A stretch of DNA of 64,000 bases from Lachnospiraceae bacterium (GCA_014804675.1 JAAUZH010000011.1:89194-153193); one strand, 5' to 3'. Numbered from the stretch's first letter, positions 1 through 7,754 are shown. The notes: a model not told the origin generated them from the letters alone. Made by a program: numbers and translations.

Positions 1-84
1 TACGGTGCGTAAGTGCTGGCGACTTTGCCAAGGCCTCTAAGACTGCTATATGCTATGACAGCTCCTACTAGGTATCGAAAAGCC
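1..84 (+). repeat. Truncated copy of palindromic repeat family (right half)
   Basis: These 84 bases align without gaps to 32598-32681, the right half of a complete palindromic element, with 63 of 84 identities counted by eye. Shared blocks are TACGGTGCGTAAG at the start, CAAGGCC near 29-35 and TATCGAAA near 73-80. The left half, including the partner stem arm, lies outside the window. Bases 85-208 show nothing I can support as a gene. Confidence 0.75.
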
Positions 85-208
85 CTCTGTTATTGTAAAG
101 TTTATTCCTTGATAATGAGACACTCCCTTGAAATGCTTTCGGAAAGCTTAGGATGTGATGAAAAAGATGACGATATCTTCTCTAAGAGTACTGGCTGAGA
201 CGAAACAG

Positions 209-435
209 CAAAAGAGGGAGGAGGGCGGATTCCATGCATTGTTTTTGATGGCAGGTTTCCTTAACAGCCTGCTCGATAACCTAGGGGAAAATTGCCATGG
301 ACGGCAATTTTAGGCATATTGCGCCATGGACGGCGCTATATGCCGACCCGGACGCCTTCCATAATCTTTCCTCAGGCTGTTTAGGAAACCTGCCATCAAA
401 AACACCGCATGGAATCCGCCCTCCTCCCTCTTTTG
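209..435. repeat. Long inverted repeat, 63-bp arms, enclosing two small hairpins
   Basis: Bases 209-271 are the reverse complement of 373-435 at 60 of 63 positions, an almost perfect stem. The 101-base interior holds two small hairpins in tandem: a GCC/GGC-closed stem starting AAAATTGCC, and a longer stem starting GGCATATTGCGCC. Both have the same loop, ATGGAC on the plus strand. The element ends 22 bases beyond the stop of the DUF3021 gene, so it may form the 3' end of that transcript, but no T-tract follows. It does not share the core of the repeats at 5436-5655 and 32519-32681. Confidence 0.85.
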
Positions 436-457
436 CGTCCGCCTGCCCCCCCTTTTT

Positions 458-886
458 TCACTCCTTCTCTCCACTCCGAAACTGAAGTAGCCTTTCATTC
501 ATCTCCTTCTCCAGCCTTTTATCCATAGCAGCCACAGCAACGGTCACTATAAGGAAAACGAGAAAGATGGCAGCGCACATAACAAGAAGTTGATTAATAT
601 TTTGCCAGAAAAACCACTGGAATTTTATTCCCCAGCCCAGCACGCAGAAGTTGATATAAATATAGTGAAGGAGCAGCCTCACAAGGAAGCCTCTCTTTGA
701 CACTTCTCCTTCCGGCCAGATAAAATTGCCAAGGCAGCAAAGAGCAGACAGTCCCAGAATCTGCCATAACAGCTTTACGGTTACGCTTGCTCCCGGCCAG
801 AAAATACACATATATAGAGCAGCTACCAACAAAATGCCCGTAGTTACAAATGAAAATGTCAGTAAAATCTGTTTGATTTTTTTCAT
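458..886 (-). CDS. DUF3021 family membrane protein
   Basis: 142 residues with about four predicted membrane segments (roughly 8-28, 38-56, 68-88, 95-118) and a charged, cytoplasmic-looking tail. The layout and the pairing with an upstream LytTR gene fit the DUF3021 family, which is commonly encoded directly downstream of small LytTR regulators and is thought to modulate them. The start has a good AAGGAG site. It lies 12 bases after the LytTR stop, so the two should be co-transcribed. Its biochemical role is unknown; the family call rests on topology and context. Confidence 0.75.
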   Translation of the reverse strand: MKKIKQILLTFSFVTTGILLVAALYMCIFWPGASVTVKLLWQILGLSALCCLGNFIWPEGEVSKRGFLVRLLLHYIYINFCVLGWGIKFQWFFWQNINQLLVMCAAIFLVFLIVTVAVAAMDKRLEKEMNERLLQFRSGEKE

Positions 887-898
887 CTTGTTCTCCTT

Positions 899-1336
899 TT
901 ATAAGCCCAGCTTGCTTTTTAAAACACTCACATACTGTCTGGAAATCATTACCTTTTCCCCGTTTAACAAGGTTGCTTCAAAGCGCCCGTTAAAGGCTGA
1001 GGCAAAGCTCTTTATCTTGGAAATATTTAAAATCACCGATTTGGAAGCCCGGAAAAAATCCGTTCCTTCATATTCTTTTTCTATTTCATACAGCTTCATT
1101 TTTGTTTCATATACTTCTTTACTGCAATATAAAAAAACCTTGTTATCCACTGCTTCAAAATAATAGATATCCTTTGGATGGATCATGGAAATATTCCCAT
1201 CTTTGCTTCCGCTTATTTTCCTGGTATTCATTTTCAGGCTGTAAATAAGCTCCAGAAAGTGGCTGTCCAGATTTTTGCAGCGGATAATGATTTCGTCCTC
1301 TTCCTCCGGCCCTATGTCTTCTATGGTTATTTTCAT
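899..1336 (-). CDS. LytTR-type DNA-binding regulator
   Basis: 145 residues from the chosen ATG (MKITIEDIG). An in-frame ATG 21 codons upstream has no visible ribosome site. The C-terminal 95 residues look like a LytTR domain: an IYYFEAVDNKVFLY strand pair, then FFRASKSVILNISKI, then the GEKVMISRQYV end typical of LytTR proteins. There is no receiver domain, as in the short LytTR regulators paired with DUF3021. Such proteins usually activate a nearby ABC exporter. Here the exporter (2653-4507) is on the same strand but upstream and separated by unrelated genes. No LytTR direct-repeat site was recognised upstream. Confidence 0.85.
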   Translation of the reverse strand: MKITIEDIGPEEEDEIIIRCKNLDSHFLELIYSLKMNTRKISGSKDGNISMIHPKDIYYFEAVDNKVFLYCSKEVYETKMKLYEIEKEYEGTDFFRASKSVILNISKIKSFASAFNGRFEATLLNGEKVMISRQYVSVLKSKLGL

Positions 1337-1502
1337 GCTCTGTTCAATCCCTTTTCTTTCATTGAAATCCAATTTGTAATGAATAGTAAGTCGTTGCATT
1401 TTCTGCCCGTCTATCTCTACGGGTTCAGAAATAAAAATTTTTCTATAAGTTGATTTATCATTTTAAAATTGAGTTCTGTTATAGAATTTCTATCACCAAA
1501 AG

Positions 1503-1827
1503 CTATTTCAAATCAAATAGTTCTTTTACAATAGTAAACATCTCATCTTGAGTTCTGGATCCATCATTAACAATGCATGGAACTATGTTTTCTTCACATT
1601 CTACTTTTACTTGTTTAGCAAACAGAATATCTCGTTCCATCCAATTATTAAAAGCCTGTTGCTTATCTGAACACCTTTCCAAGATATATGGAACCCATTC
1701 ACGCTCTTTATAATGTGATATCTGAAAATCTGGTGTTGGAATTATCGAAATGCTTTGAAATTCGTTCAGCAACAGTACTCTTTCCGCTACAAGGCGAACC
1801 GCCTACAAAAAGAACTCTTTTATTCAT
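1503..1827 (-). pseudogene. Decayed P-loop nucleotide-binding protein with internal deletion
   Basis: From ATG 1827 the reading begins MNKRVLFVGG and continues into a Walker A motif, GGSPCSGKST, but stops after about 35 codons. The rest of a protein continues in another frame from about 1775 to 1503: SIIPTPDFQISHYKEREW, WMERDILFAKQV, then a C-terminal NDGS segment. The N-terminal P-loop is thus joined out of frame to a C-terminal part, with the middle (Walker B region) missing. I infer an internal deletion in a small AAA/kinase-like gene. The start has an AAAGGAG site and overlaps the 46-residue gene upstream by 8 bases. Confidence 0.7.
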
Positions 1828-1960
1828 GATCCTTTGCTCCTTTCATAGATTCTCTTTTCTGTTTTTGGGGTCCTTCCTTATTTATTATCGAAAAAGGAAT
1901 ACTCTTTTTCTGTTTTAGCATTTGATCAAATACTACATGTTCTCTCTTCTTTTTTCCCAT
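1820..1960 (-). CDS. Hypothetical 46-residue basic peptide
   Basis: An open frame starting MGKKKREHVVFDQM, 46 codons plus stop, preceded by a strong GGAGG with six-base spacing. Its stop (TAA at 1820-1822) overlaps the ATG of the downstream P-loop pseudogene by 8 bases, an arrangement typical of translational coupling. The product is very basic, with lysine clusters near both ends and no membrane segment. I do not recognise the family. It could be an intact small partner of the decayed gene, or the surviving head of a larger damaged gene. Confidence 0.5.
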   Translation of the reverse strand: MGKKKREHVVFDQMLKQKKSIPFSIINKEGPQKQKRESMKGAKDHE

Positions 1961-1982
1961 CTGAAACCTCCATTATAATAGT

Positions 1983-2012
1983 TTAGTTTTCAGATGCCAT
2001 CCAAATTTCCAT
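1983..2012 (-). CDS. Possible 9-residue leader peptide or gene remnant
   Basis: ATG followed by MEIWMASEN and TAA, with a strong GGAGG eight to nine bases upstream. It lies just before the 46-residue gene. A ribosome site this good in front of so short a frame suggests a leader peptide or the head of a deleted gene. Nothing else supports it. Confidence 0.25.
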   Translation of the reverse strand: MEIWMASEN

Positions 2013-2099
2013 CACCAATTACCTCCTCTCCAAATATGAAAATAGGCATTTACCAATTCGCTAAATCCCAAGTTTCCAGATAGACATGCTGGAAGTTAT

Positions 2100-2588
2100 C
2101 TAATTCAGAAAATACAACACCTCTCGTACATCTTTTCCGCCAATGTTATCATTCATAAATATTTCCGAGCAGATAAATCCGCTTTTTTCATAAAACTTTC
2201 TTGCCCTATGATTATCCTCCAAAACCCATAGAAGCACTTTACTAAATCCACATTGTTTTAATTCATCAATACACTTGTTAAATAGTAACCTACCATATCC
2301 TTTTCCAATGTAATCTGGCAAAAAATATATAGAAACAATTTCTCCATAATCATTATACGTTTCCCATCTTGATTTACAGAAACTTGCAGTGCCTATAATC
2401 ATTCCATTTTCTATCAGAATCAGATTATTCATGCCAGCTTTGTTGATACTATTAGCCCATCGTCCTGTTGGAATACTGTCAAGGTATTCCTGCGGAATAA
2501 TGCCCTTATATGCGTATTTCCAACTACTTTCATATATGTTGCTTATTTCAAGTGGACTATCATTTTGATTGATGTATCTAATTTCCAT
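2100..2588 (-). CDS. GNAT family N-acetyltransferase
   Basis: 162 residues from ATG 2588, chosen because GGGGA precedes it; 13 extra codons lie upstream in frame. The acetyl-CoA loop is visible as YIGKGYGRLLFNKC, preceded by the beta-strand IVSIYFLPDY, with a C-terminal ARKFYEKSGF motif typical of GNAT domains. It would transfer an acetyl group to an amine; the substrate cannot be read from sequence. The gene is noticeably AT-rich relative to the ABC genes upstream, as is the neighbouring P-loop pseudogene, suggesting both belong to an acquired patch between the exporter and the LytTR pair. Confidence 0.85.
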   Translation of the reverse strand: MEIRYINQNDSPLEISNIYESSWKYAYKGIIPQEYLDSIPTGRWANSINKAGMNNLILIENGMIIGTASFCKSRWETYNDYGEIVSIYFLPDYIGKGYGRLLFNKCIDELKQCGFSKVLLWVLEDNHRARKFYEKSGFICSEIFMNDNIGGKDVREVLYFLN

Positions 2589-2652
2589 TACAATGTCCCC
2601 ATAAATCCCGATTAATCGCTCTGTCAATTAACTCTGTGTTTTCTTTTGATGG

Positions 2653-3573
2653 TTACGGATTCCTTCTGCTTCCGTCAACAACTTTCCAGGCAATTACGGA
2701 AGCAATTATCATTATTATAGCAAATCCCAGCAAAAAAGCCATCTGTACTTCACTGCTCAGTACCGTTTCCCCGGCTTTCACCGTAATGCCCATGTAAGCC
2801 TTATATTCCTCCACAACCTCCTTAGGCATTCCGAAAAAGGTTGTTTCCAGCGCTTTTTTTGTAAAAATATCTCTCAGCATGGCGCTTCCGTGAAGGACCG
2901 GCAGGGCCTTTAGCACAGTCTGGACTTTTTCCGGCAAGAATCCCATGGGAAGATAGATTCCTCCTACAAAGCCTACCAGTGTGCCGATTACCGTACCAAA
3001 GCCACTCCATGCGCTGTCGCTGTGTACGAACATTCCTACAAAAAACAGAGTACAAGCATATAAAAATACGTTCAGAACAATCAATCCTATTACCTGCAAT
3101 GTTTCTTCCAGATTCAAAAGGCTCCCGCCTCTTACAGCAATATAAGCCTCTGCTGTCGCCAGTGTCAATATACACATAATGGTTCCTAAAAGCAAAGCGG
3201 AAAAAATATATCCCAACGCAACTTTTACAGGTTTTACCGGTGCTGCATAAAAGCTCTGCAGCCTTTTCTTTTCTTCGTCCTGAATCCTTACCCCAATTAC
3301 CGTTAAAGTTACCATAACGGTATTTACCACTAAAATTCCCGCTACAGTCCACATTTCAATGAGATGCTCCGCATTCTTAAGGTCTGCCTCCCCATCTCGA
3401 TTGCCGCCATATTCGGCTAACAAAGAAACCACATTGTCCCGGTTCATATTTCCAAGAAACACTACCATAAGCCCCAATACTACCAGCATGGAAAGCATGG
3501 AAAAAAATACGACTGATTTATCCCTTATATATAAAAGGCTGTTCCTCTTTACTAATTGTCTAATTGTTCTCAT
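2653..3573 (-). CDS. ABC-2 type transporter permease
   Basis: 306 residues. One membrane segment near 25-42 is followed by an extracytoplasmic loop, then five more (about 77-95, 122-143, 160-180, 188-210, 280-300), the plan of ABC-2 exporter permeases. Its start overlaps the end of the ATPase gene by 14 bases, so the two are translated together as one exporter. The substrate is unknown; related systems export antibiotics, peptides or lipids. The LytTR/DUF3021 pair further downstream is a plausible regulator. Confidence 0.88.
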   Translation of the reverse strand: MRTIRQLVKRNSLLYIRDKSVVFFSMLSMLVVLGLMVVFLGNMNRDNVVSLLAEYGGNRDGEADLKNAEHLIEMWTVAGILVVNTVMVTLTVIGVRIQDEEKKRLQSFYAAPVKPVKVALGYIFSALLLGTIMCILTLATAEAYIAVRGGSLLNLEETLQVIGLIVLNVFLYACTLFFVGMFVHSDSAWSGFGTVIGTLVGFVGGIYLPMGFLPEKVQTVLKALPVLHGSAMLRDIFTKKALETTFFGMPKEVVEEYKAYMGITVKAGETVLSSEVQMAFLLGFAIIMIIASVIAWKVVDGSRRNP

Positions 3574-4507
3574 CTGATATCTCCCTTTCCTTTTCTATAT
3601 TTCTACTTGTGATATTGAGAAATACATCCTCCAAAGTTCCCTGAATCACTTCAAATCCTTCTATCCATTCTGTTACCTCTTTTAACAAATCAACCGCCTC
3701 CAAAGTAGCCTTTAGGGGAATCACAAAACGCTCCTCTTTTTTTCCAAAGCTTTTGCCGGTTTCCTTTAAGTAACGGCATAATGTTTCTTTCTTTCCCCCC
3801 TTTGGTATCAGAAAGAGTCTGTCTTTGGCAAAGCTTTCCTTTAAAGAAAAAGGCGTTCCGTATTCTTTCAATCTGCCCTTATCCATTATGGCTATATGCG
3901 TTGCTTTTGCTGCTTCCTCCATGTAATGAGTCGTAAGGAACACCGTCATATTCCTGGTCTTTTGCAGCCTCCCTATGCTTTCCCATACACTTTTTCTCGT
4001 TGCCGGGTCAAGACCCGTAGTAGGCTCATCCAAAAACAGGATATCCGGTGTATTCAGCAAAGCTCTTGCAATTTCACATTTCCGCTTCTGCCCTCCCGAC
4101 AGTTTCCCAAAGGGTCTGTTTAAAAGTTCCTTCAGGGAAAGCTCCTCTGCCGCCTGCTCGATCCGTTCCTTTATTTTCCTGCCATTTGATTCGTAAAGGC
4201 TTCCCCTTACGATTAGATTCTCTTTTATAGTCAGCCTGTCATCCAGGCAGTTACTCTGGTATACGATTCCTATGCGCTTTCTGATTGCTTCCGGCTCCCT
4301 TAAAATGGAATAGCCGCATACTCTTGCTTCTCCTTCCGTTGGCTTAAATAAGGTGCACAGCATATTGATAGTAGTTGATTTCCCCGCTCCGTTAATTCCC
4401 AAAAATCCAAACAGCTCACCTTTTTTTACGGAAAAACTGATATCATCCACTGCTCTAACCTGCCCATAATTCTTTTTCAAATGCTCTACTTCTATGATGT
4501 TTTCCAT
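3560..4507 (-). CDS. ABC transporter ATP-binding protein (exporter type, DrrA-like)
   Basis: 315 residues from ATG 4507, which has an AAGGGAGG site; an in-frame extension to 4591 has none. Visible motifs: Walker A GINGAGKST (about 40), Q-loop in GIVYQSNCL, signature LSGGQKRK, Walker B ILFLDEPTTGLDP and switch histidine in FLTTHYMEEA. The C-terminal ~90 residues after the nucleotide-binding domain match the extension found in drug/multidrug ABC-2 ATPases. It energises the permease encoded by the overlapping downstream gene at the cytoplasmic membrane. Confidence 0.93.
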   Translation of the reverse strand: MENIIEVEHLKKNYGQVRAVDDISFSVKKGELFGFLGINGAGKSTTINMLCTLFKPTEGEARVCGYSILREPEAIRKRIGIVYQSNCLDDRLTIKENLIVRGSLYESNGRKIKERIEQAAEELSLKELLNRPFGKLSGGQKRKCEIARALLNTPDILFLDEPTTGLDPATRKSVWESIGRLQKTRNMTVFLTTHYMEEAAKATHIAIMDKGRLKEYGTPFSLKESFAKDRLFLIPKGGKKETLCRYLKETGKSFGKKEERFVIPLKATLEAVDLLKEVTEWIEGFEVIQGTLEDVFLNITSRNIEKEREISDENN

Positions 4508-4654
4508 AAGGCTTCCTCCCTTGTTCCTTTCTGTTTGAATAGGATAGAGAAAAACAGGAACATTTTCAACAGCCCCTTTGGTATGTTGCAAAAGGTGCCG
4601 GGTAAGCTGTAAAAAAATAAGCTTAGGTTTCCGTCCTGCCTATGTCCAGACTAT

Positions 4655-4703
4655 AAAAAAGGCACCTGCGCCCTGACTTCATAAAGTCGAGGCGCAGATG
4701 CCC
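4655..4703 (-). terminator. Rho-independent terminator of the (p)ppGpp synthetase gene
   Basis: On the minus strand a long hairpin (GGGCATCTGCGCC against GGCGCAGGTGCC, with an inner GACTT/AAGTC pairing) is followed by TTTTTT. It lies about 60 bases after the stop at 4764. Confidence 0.85.
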
Positions 4704-4763
4704 GTATGTTTATTCTTTTATCATTCGTTTCGATTGGTTCGTGTGCTCCAGCCGAATCTTCAC

Positions 4764-5381
4764 TTACTCCACTTCCAGATTTTTTTCCATTCTGTGTAAG
4801 GTATTTTCCATCTCCTCCAATTGATGGGCAAAGCCTAAAAAAATCTCTGCATCCCTTTCCACGTTTCGGTCACTCTTATAACAGATCCGATGTTCCATAC
4901 TGGCCCAAAGCTCCATCTGCAGGGTCCTTAGCTGTATCTCCACCGGATAATATTCCATACCGTCCGTATGATAAACAGGAACTCCAATGACTAAATGATA
5001 GCTCCTGTATCCGTTTTTCTTAGAATTCTTGATATAGTCCTTTTCCTTCAGCACAAGAATATCCGACTGCCGCTTAATCAGGGAAAGTACCCCGTAGATA
5101 TCATCCACAAAGTAACAGATAATCCGCACGCCTGCAATGTCTGTAAGGGATTCCCTTGCCTCCTCTGCACTTACCTTTATCTGGCGTTTCCGAAGCTTAT
5201 CCTCTATGCTTTTTTTCTTTTTAATCCTCTTGTGAATATAATGGATGGGATAATTTTTATATTTCAAACGATAGTCATTATTTAATGCTTCCAGCCTGGT
5301 CATTAAATTTGCCATGGCGTCCTGATAAGGAATGATCAGGCTGCTGTACTCTTCCTCTGTCATATTGTCTGTCATTTCCAT
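4764..5381 (-). CDS. Small alarmone synthetase (RelA/SpoT-domain GTP pyrophosphokinase)
   Basis: 205 residues from ATG 5381, chosen because GGGAGG precedes it. The frame stays open for 32 more codons, but 14 of those are inside a palindromic repeat, so that start is unlikely. It makes (p)ppGpp from GTP/GDP and ATP. RelA/SpoT features: YPIHYIHKRIKKKKSIEDKL, the core GVRIICYFVDDIY, the ligand loop KNGYRSYHLV and VEIQLRTLQMELWASMEH. It has no hydrolase, TGS or ACT domain, which places it with short RelQ/RelP-type synthetases. It is monocistronic with its own terminator. Its promoter must lie within or beyond the palindrome at 5436-5655. Confidence 0.9.
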   Translation of the reverse strand: MEMTDNMTEEEYSSLIIPYQDAMANLMTRLEALNNDYRLKYKNYPIHYIHKRIKKKKSIEDKLRKRQIKVSAEEARESLTDIAGVRIICYFVDDIYGVLSLIKRQSDILVLKEKDYIKNSKKNGYRSYHLVIGVPVYHTDGMEYYPVEIQLRTLQMELWASMEHRICYKSDRNVERDAEIFLGFAHQLEEMENTLHRMEKNLEVE

Positions 5382-5435
5382 TACTTTTTGCACCTCCCAG
5401 TACATGAAATGTACCTGTTTTCCAGCTTTTTCCAT

Positions 5436-5655
5436 GTAACAGTTCAGACAGCTGCTTTCCCTGCGGCGCCGTGACAAGCTTTTCGTAGAGAATGATTTCT
5501 AAAGGAGCCCTTATAAAAACGCCAGCGCTTAGCGAGGTCCTTTCGAGCTTAGCACTGCTGCGTTTTTATCAGAGCGGGAGCGTGGCGACGTAGGAACATT
5601 CTCTACGAAAAGCTTGTCACGGCGCCACAGGGAAAGCATCTGTCTGAACTGTTAC
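5436..5655. repeat. 220-bp palindromic repeat element with conserved core
   Basis: Bases 5436-5494 are the reverse complement of 5597-5655 with only two mismatches in 59. The outer ends read GTAACAGTTCAGACA and TGTCTGAACTGTTAC. On the minus strand the interior contains CACGCTCCCGCTC and AAACGCAGCAGT, shared almost exactly with 32553-32587, and an ATAAAAACGC/GCGTTTTTAT stem with an inner imperfect hairpin. The inner stem terminus GGCGCC next to GTCAC resembles the GGAGCCGTCA end of the 32519 element. It sits directly upstream of the alarmone synthetase. Bases 5656-6009 otherwise hold only the AT-rich upstream region of the Crp-type gene. Confidence 0.9.
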
Positions 5656-5894
5656 TTTTCCATCCCGTTTCCGGGATTTCCCATTTCATACTACCTTACA
5701 AAATATTTTTGTACAAATTGTGTATAATTCATGAAAATTGACTTAAATATTTTTCACTTATTTTTAAGAAAATATTTTTCGTATCAGGACCTCTTTTATA
5801 GGGACCGCTATATCTTCCTGTTTTTCTCCACTTTCCCTGATTGCATATGCAGGCTTACAATAGCTGCCTTAAAATAGTAAGAAAAAAGAAATTC

Positions 5895-5903
5895 TGCTAT
5901 AAT
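5895..5903 (+). promoter_or_regulatory. Probable extended -10 promoter for the Crp/Fnr-type gene
   Basis: TGCTATAAT at 5895-5903 matches an extended -10; no convincing -35 is seen. It is about 105 bases before the start at 6010, with AT-rich DNA between. Confidence 0.4.
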
Positions 5904-6009
5904 TGCATAAAACTGTATTTTTATACAAATTTCTTAGCAATTGTTAAGGAAAAAAACGCAAAAATATGGTATTTTGCATTTCACATTATTCTAAACAAAG
6001 GAGTTTGAC

Positions 6010-6615
6010 ATGAAACAGGAATCCATCAAAGGGAAACTACTGGAAGCAGCCAAAGAATTCTTGGATATAAAACTGGATACAGATGATATCAACCGTCTTT
6101 TCTCCATTTCACAAATACGGGAATATCAAAAGGGAAATACGATTTTAGGTATAAGTGAAAACCTCTCCTCTGTGGGACTTGTATGTAACGGCATGGTGCG
6201 GAGCTACTATCTTGACAGAACCGGAAATGAAATTACAAAAAACTTTCACAAGGAATATTTTCTTTTTATGGATGAAGGGCTGATTGGATATGAGAAAAGC
6301 ATTTGCGCCTATGAAGCAATTGAAGACAGTGTCATTATGCTATTTGATATCAAGACGCTAAAAAAACTGATAAAAGAAAATGAAAGATTTAAGGATCTGT
6401 ATATTTCTGCATTGGAATTTGGAATAAGATATAAAATACGTCGCGAAAACGATTTTCTTATGAATAATGCAACGGAGCGCTATCTACAGTTTGAACGGGA
6501 TTATCCTGAATTGGTAAATCGGGTAAAACAAACCCATATTTCAACCTATTTAGGAATCACACCAGAATCGCTGAGCCGGATCAAGAGAACATTGAAAGGA
6601 GATATTTATGAATAG
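6010..6615 (+). CDS. Crp/Fnr family transcriptional regulator
   Basis: 201 residues with an AAAGGAG site before the ATG. Residues about 25-125 form a cyclic-nucleotide-binding-like beta-barrel (KGNTILGISENLSSVGLVCNG in shape, then RTGNEITKNF). The C-terminal helix-turn-helix is THISTYLGITPESLSRIKRTL in outline. There are no clustered cysteines, so it is not an Fnr-type iron-sulfur sensor; the effector is unknown. It overlaps the aldo/keto reductase start by 8 bases, so it probably controls this two-gene operon. Confidence 0.88.
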   Translation: MKQESIKGKLLEAAKEFLDIKLDTDDINRLFSISQIREYQKGNTILGISENLSSVGLVCNGMVRSYYLDRTGNEITKNFHKEYFLFMDEGLIGYEKSICAYEAIEDSVIMLFDIKTLKKLIKENERFKDLYISALEFGIRYKIRRENDFLMNNATERYLQFERDYPELVNRVKQTHISTYLGITPESLSRIKRTLKGDIYE

Positions 6616-7561
6616 AACATTAAACGAAAAAACAATCCCCTCCTATATGATAGGAACATGGGCATGGGGCGAAGGAATCAACGGCTCGAAAATGATTTTT
6701 GGCAGAACCTATAGTCAGGAACAGTTAATGGAGACATTTCGTACGGCATATGCGGCCGGCTTTACCTTTTGGGATACGGCCGAGGTCTATGGCATGGGAA
6801 ATGCCGAAGAAATATTAGGCCAGTGCATTGCCAAAAACATAACGAATAAGGAAGACATCCTTATTTCTACCAAACATCTGCCCGGAAAAAAATTTAAAGA
6901 AGGAGCCGTTACAACTGCCATAAACAGAAGCCTTCAGCGAATGGGCATAGATACCATAGACCTGTACTGGCTGCACCAGCCATATACATTACAGGAAAAC
7001 ATTCTGGAAATGATACCTTCCTTAAAAACCGGAAAAATCAAACAAATAGGATTATCCAACTGTAATATTGCCCAGATAAAGGAAGCCCAAAGAATCCTGG
7101 AAAAAAATGGTCTTAAACTTGCAGCGGTACAGAATCATTTCAGCCTGCTGGCTATGGACAGGCAGAACGAAATCCTTGCCTATTGCAGGAAAGAGAATCT
7201 ATTATTTTTCGGATATATGGTATTAGAACAGGGCGCCCTGTCGGGAAAGTATGGTGTAGACAATCCCTTCCCCCGCTTTTCAATGCGCAGTCTGTCATTT
7301 GGAAAGAGAAAATTTCGTAAAATACAAAAATTGCTTGACTATGAAAAAGATTTGGCTCAAAAATATCAGATAGATGTTTCACAGATTCCAATTGCATGGG
7401 CCGTTTCCAAACAAGCGATTCCGATTGTGGGACTGACAAAACCGTCACAGGCAAAAGCCCTGTCATCAGGCACCCAGATAAAATTAACCTCAGGGGAAAT
7501 AGAAAATCTGGAATTTCTTTCCAGGAAATCGGGTGTGACATGTAAGGGGAGTTGGGAATAA
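6608..7561 (+). CDS. Aldo/keto reductase
   Basis: 317 residues, the usual length of the (beta/alpha)8 NADPH-dependent aldo/keto reductases. The catalytic tetrad is visible: Asp and Tyr in FWDTAEVYG, Lys in ISTKHLPG and His in LYWLHQPY. The C-terminal half has GLSNCN, VQNHFSLL and PIVGLTKPSQ, expected for cofactor binding. It would reduce an aldehyde or ketone; the substrate is unknown. It is translationally coupled to the Crp-type gene by an 8-base overlap. Confidence 0.92.
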   Translation: MNRTLNEKTIPSYMIGTWAWGEGINGSKMIFGRTYSQEQLMETFRTAYAAGFTFWDTAEVYGMGNAEEILGQCIAKNITNKEDILISTKHLPGKKFKEGAVTTAINRSLQRMGIDTIDLYWLHQPYTLQENILEMIPSLKTGKIKQIGLSNCNIAQIKEAQRILEKNGLKLAAVQNHFSLLAMDRQNEILAYCRKENLLFFGYMVLEQGALSGKYGVDNPFPRFSMRSLSFGKRKFRKIQKLLDYEKDLAQKYQIDVSQIPIAWAVSKQAIPIVGLTKPSQAKALSSGTQIKLTSGEIENLEFLSRKSGVTCKGSWE

Positions 7562-7689
7562 TGTTCTATTTATAGCAGCTTCTAATGTCCAATCTCTTAT
7601 GAAAAAAATGCAATGCTGATGTTACAGAAATGAATGCGCATAAAATCCTTTCCTGTCCGATTTCCATTTTCTCTCTTTTTCGATAATTG

Positions 7690-7718
7690 TTGACATTTGT
7701 AAATACGCAGTTTAAAAT
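7690..7718 (+). promoter_or_regulatory. SigA-type promoter of the PH-domain gene
   Basis: TTGACA at 7690-7695 and TAAAAT at 7713-7718 with exactly 17 bases between, 36 bases before the ATG at 7755. Confidence 0.8.
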
Positions 7719-7754
7719 ATAACTAAAACACATAAACGAAAAGGAGATATTATC

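Noticed and set aside
13..198. 61-residue open frame on the plus strand.
   Set aside because: Its first third lies inside the repeat at 1-84, there is no ribosome site, and the product resembles nothing coherent.
2822..3352. 176-residue Arg/Cys-rich frame inside the ABC permease gene.
   Set aside because: It is an alternate frame of a clear membrane protein gene and has no ribosome site.
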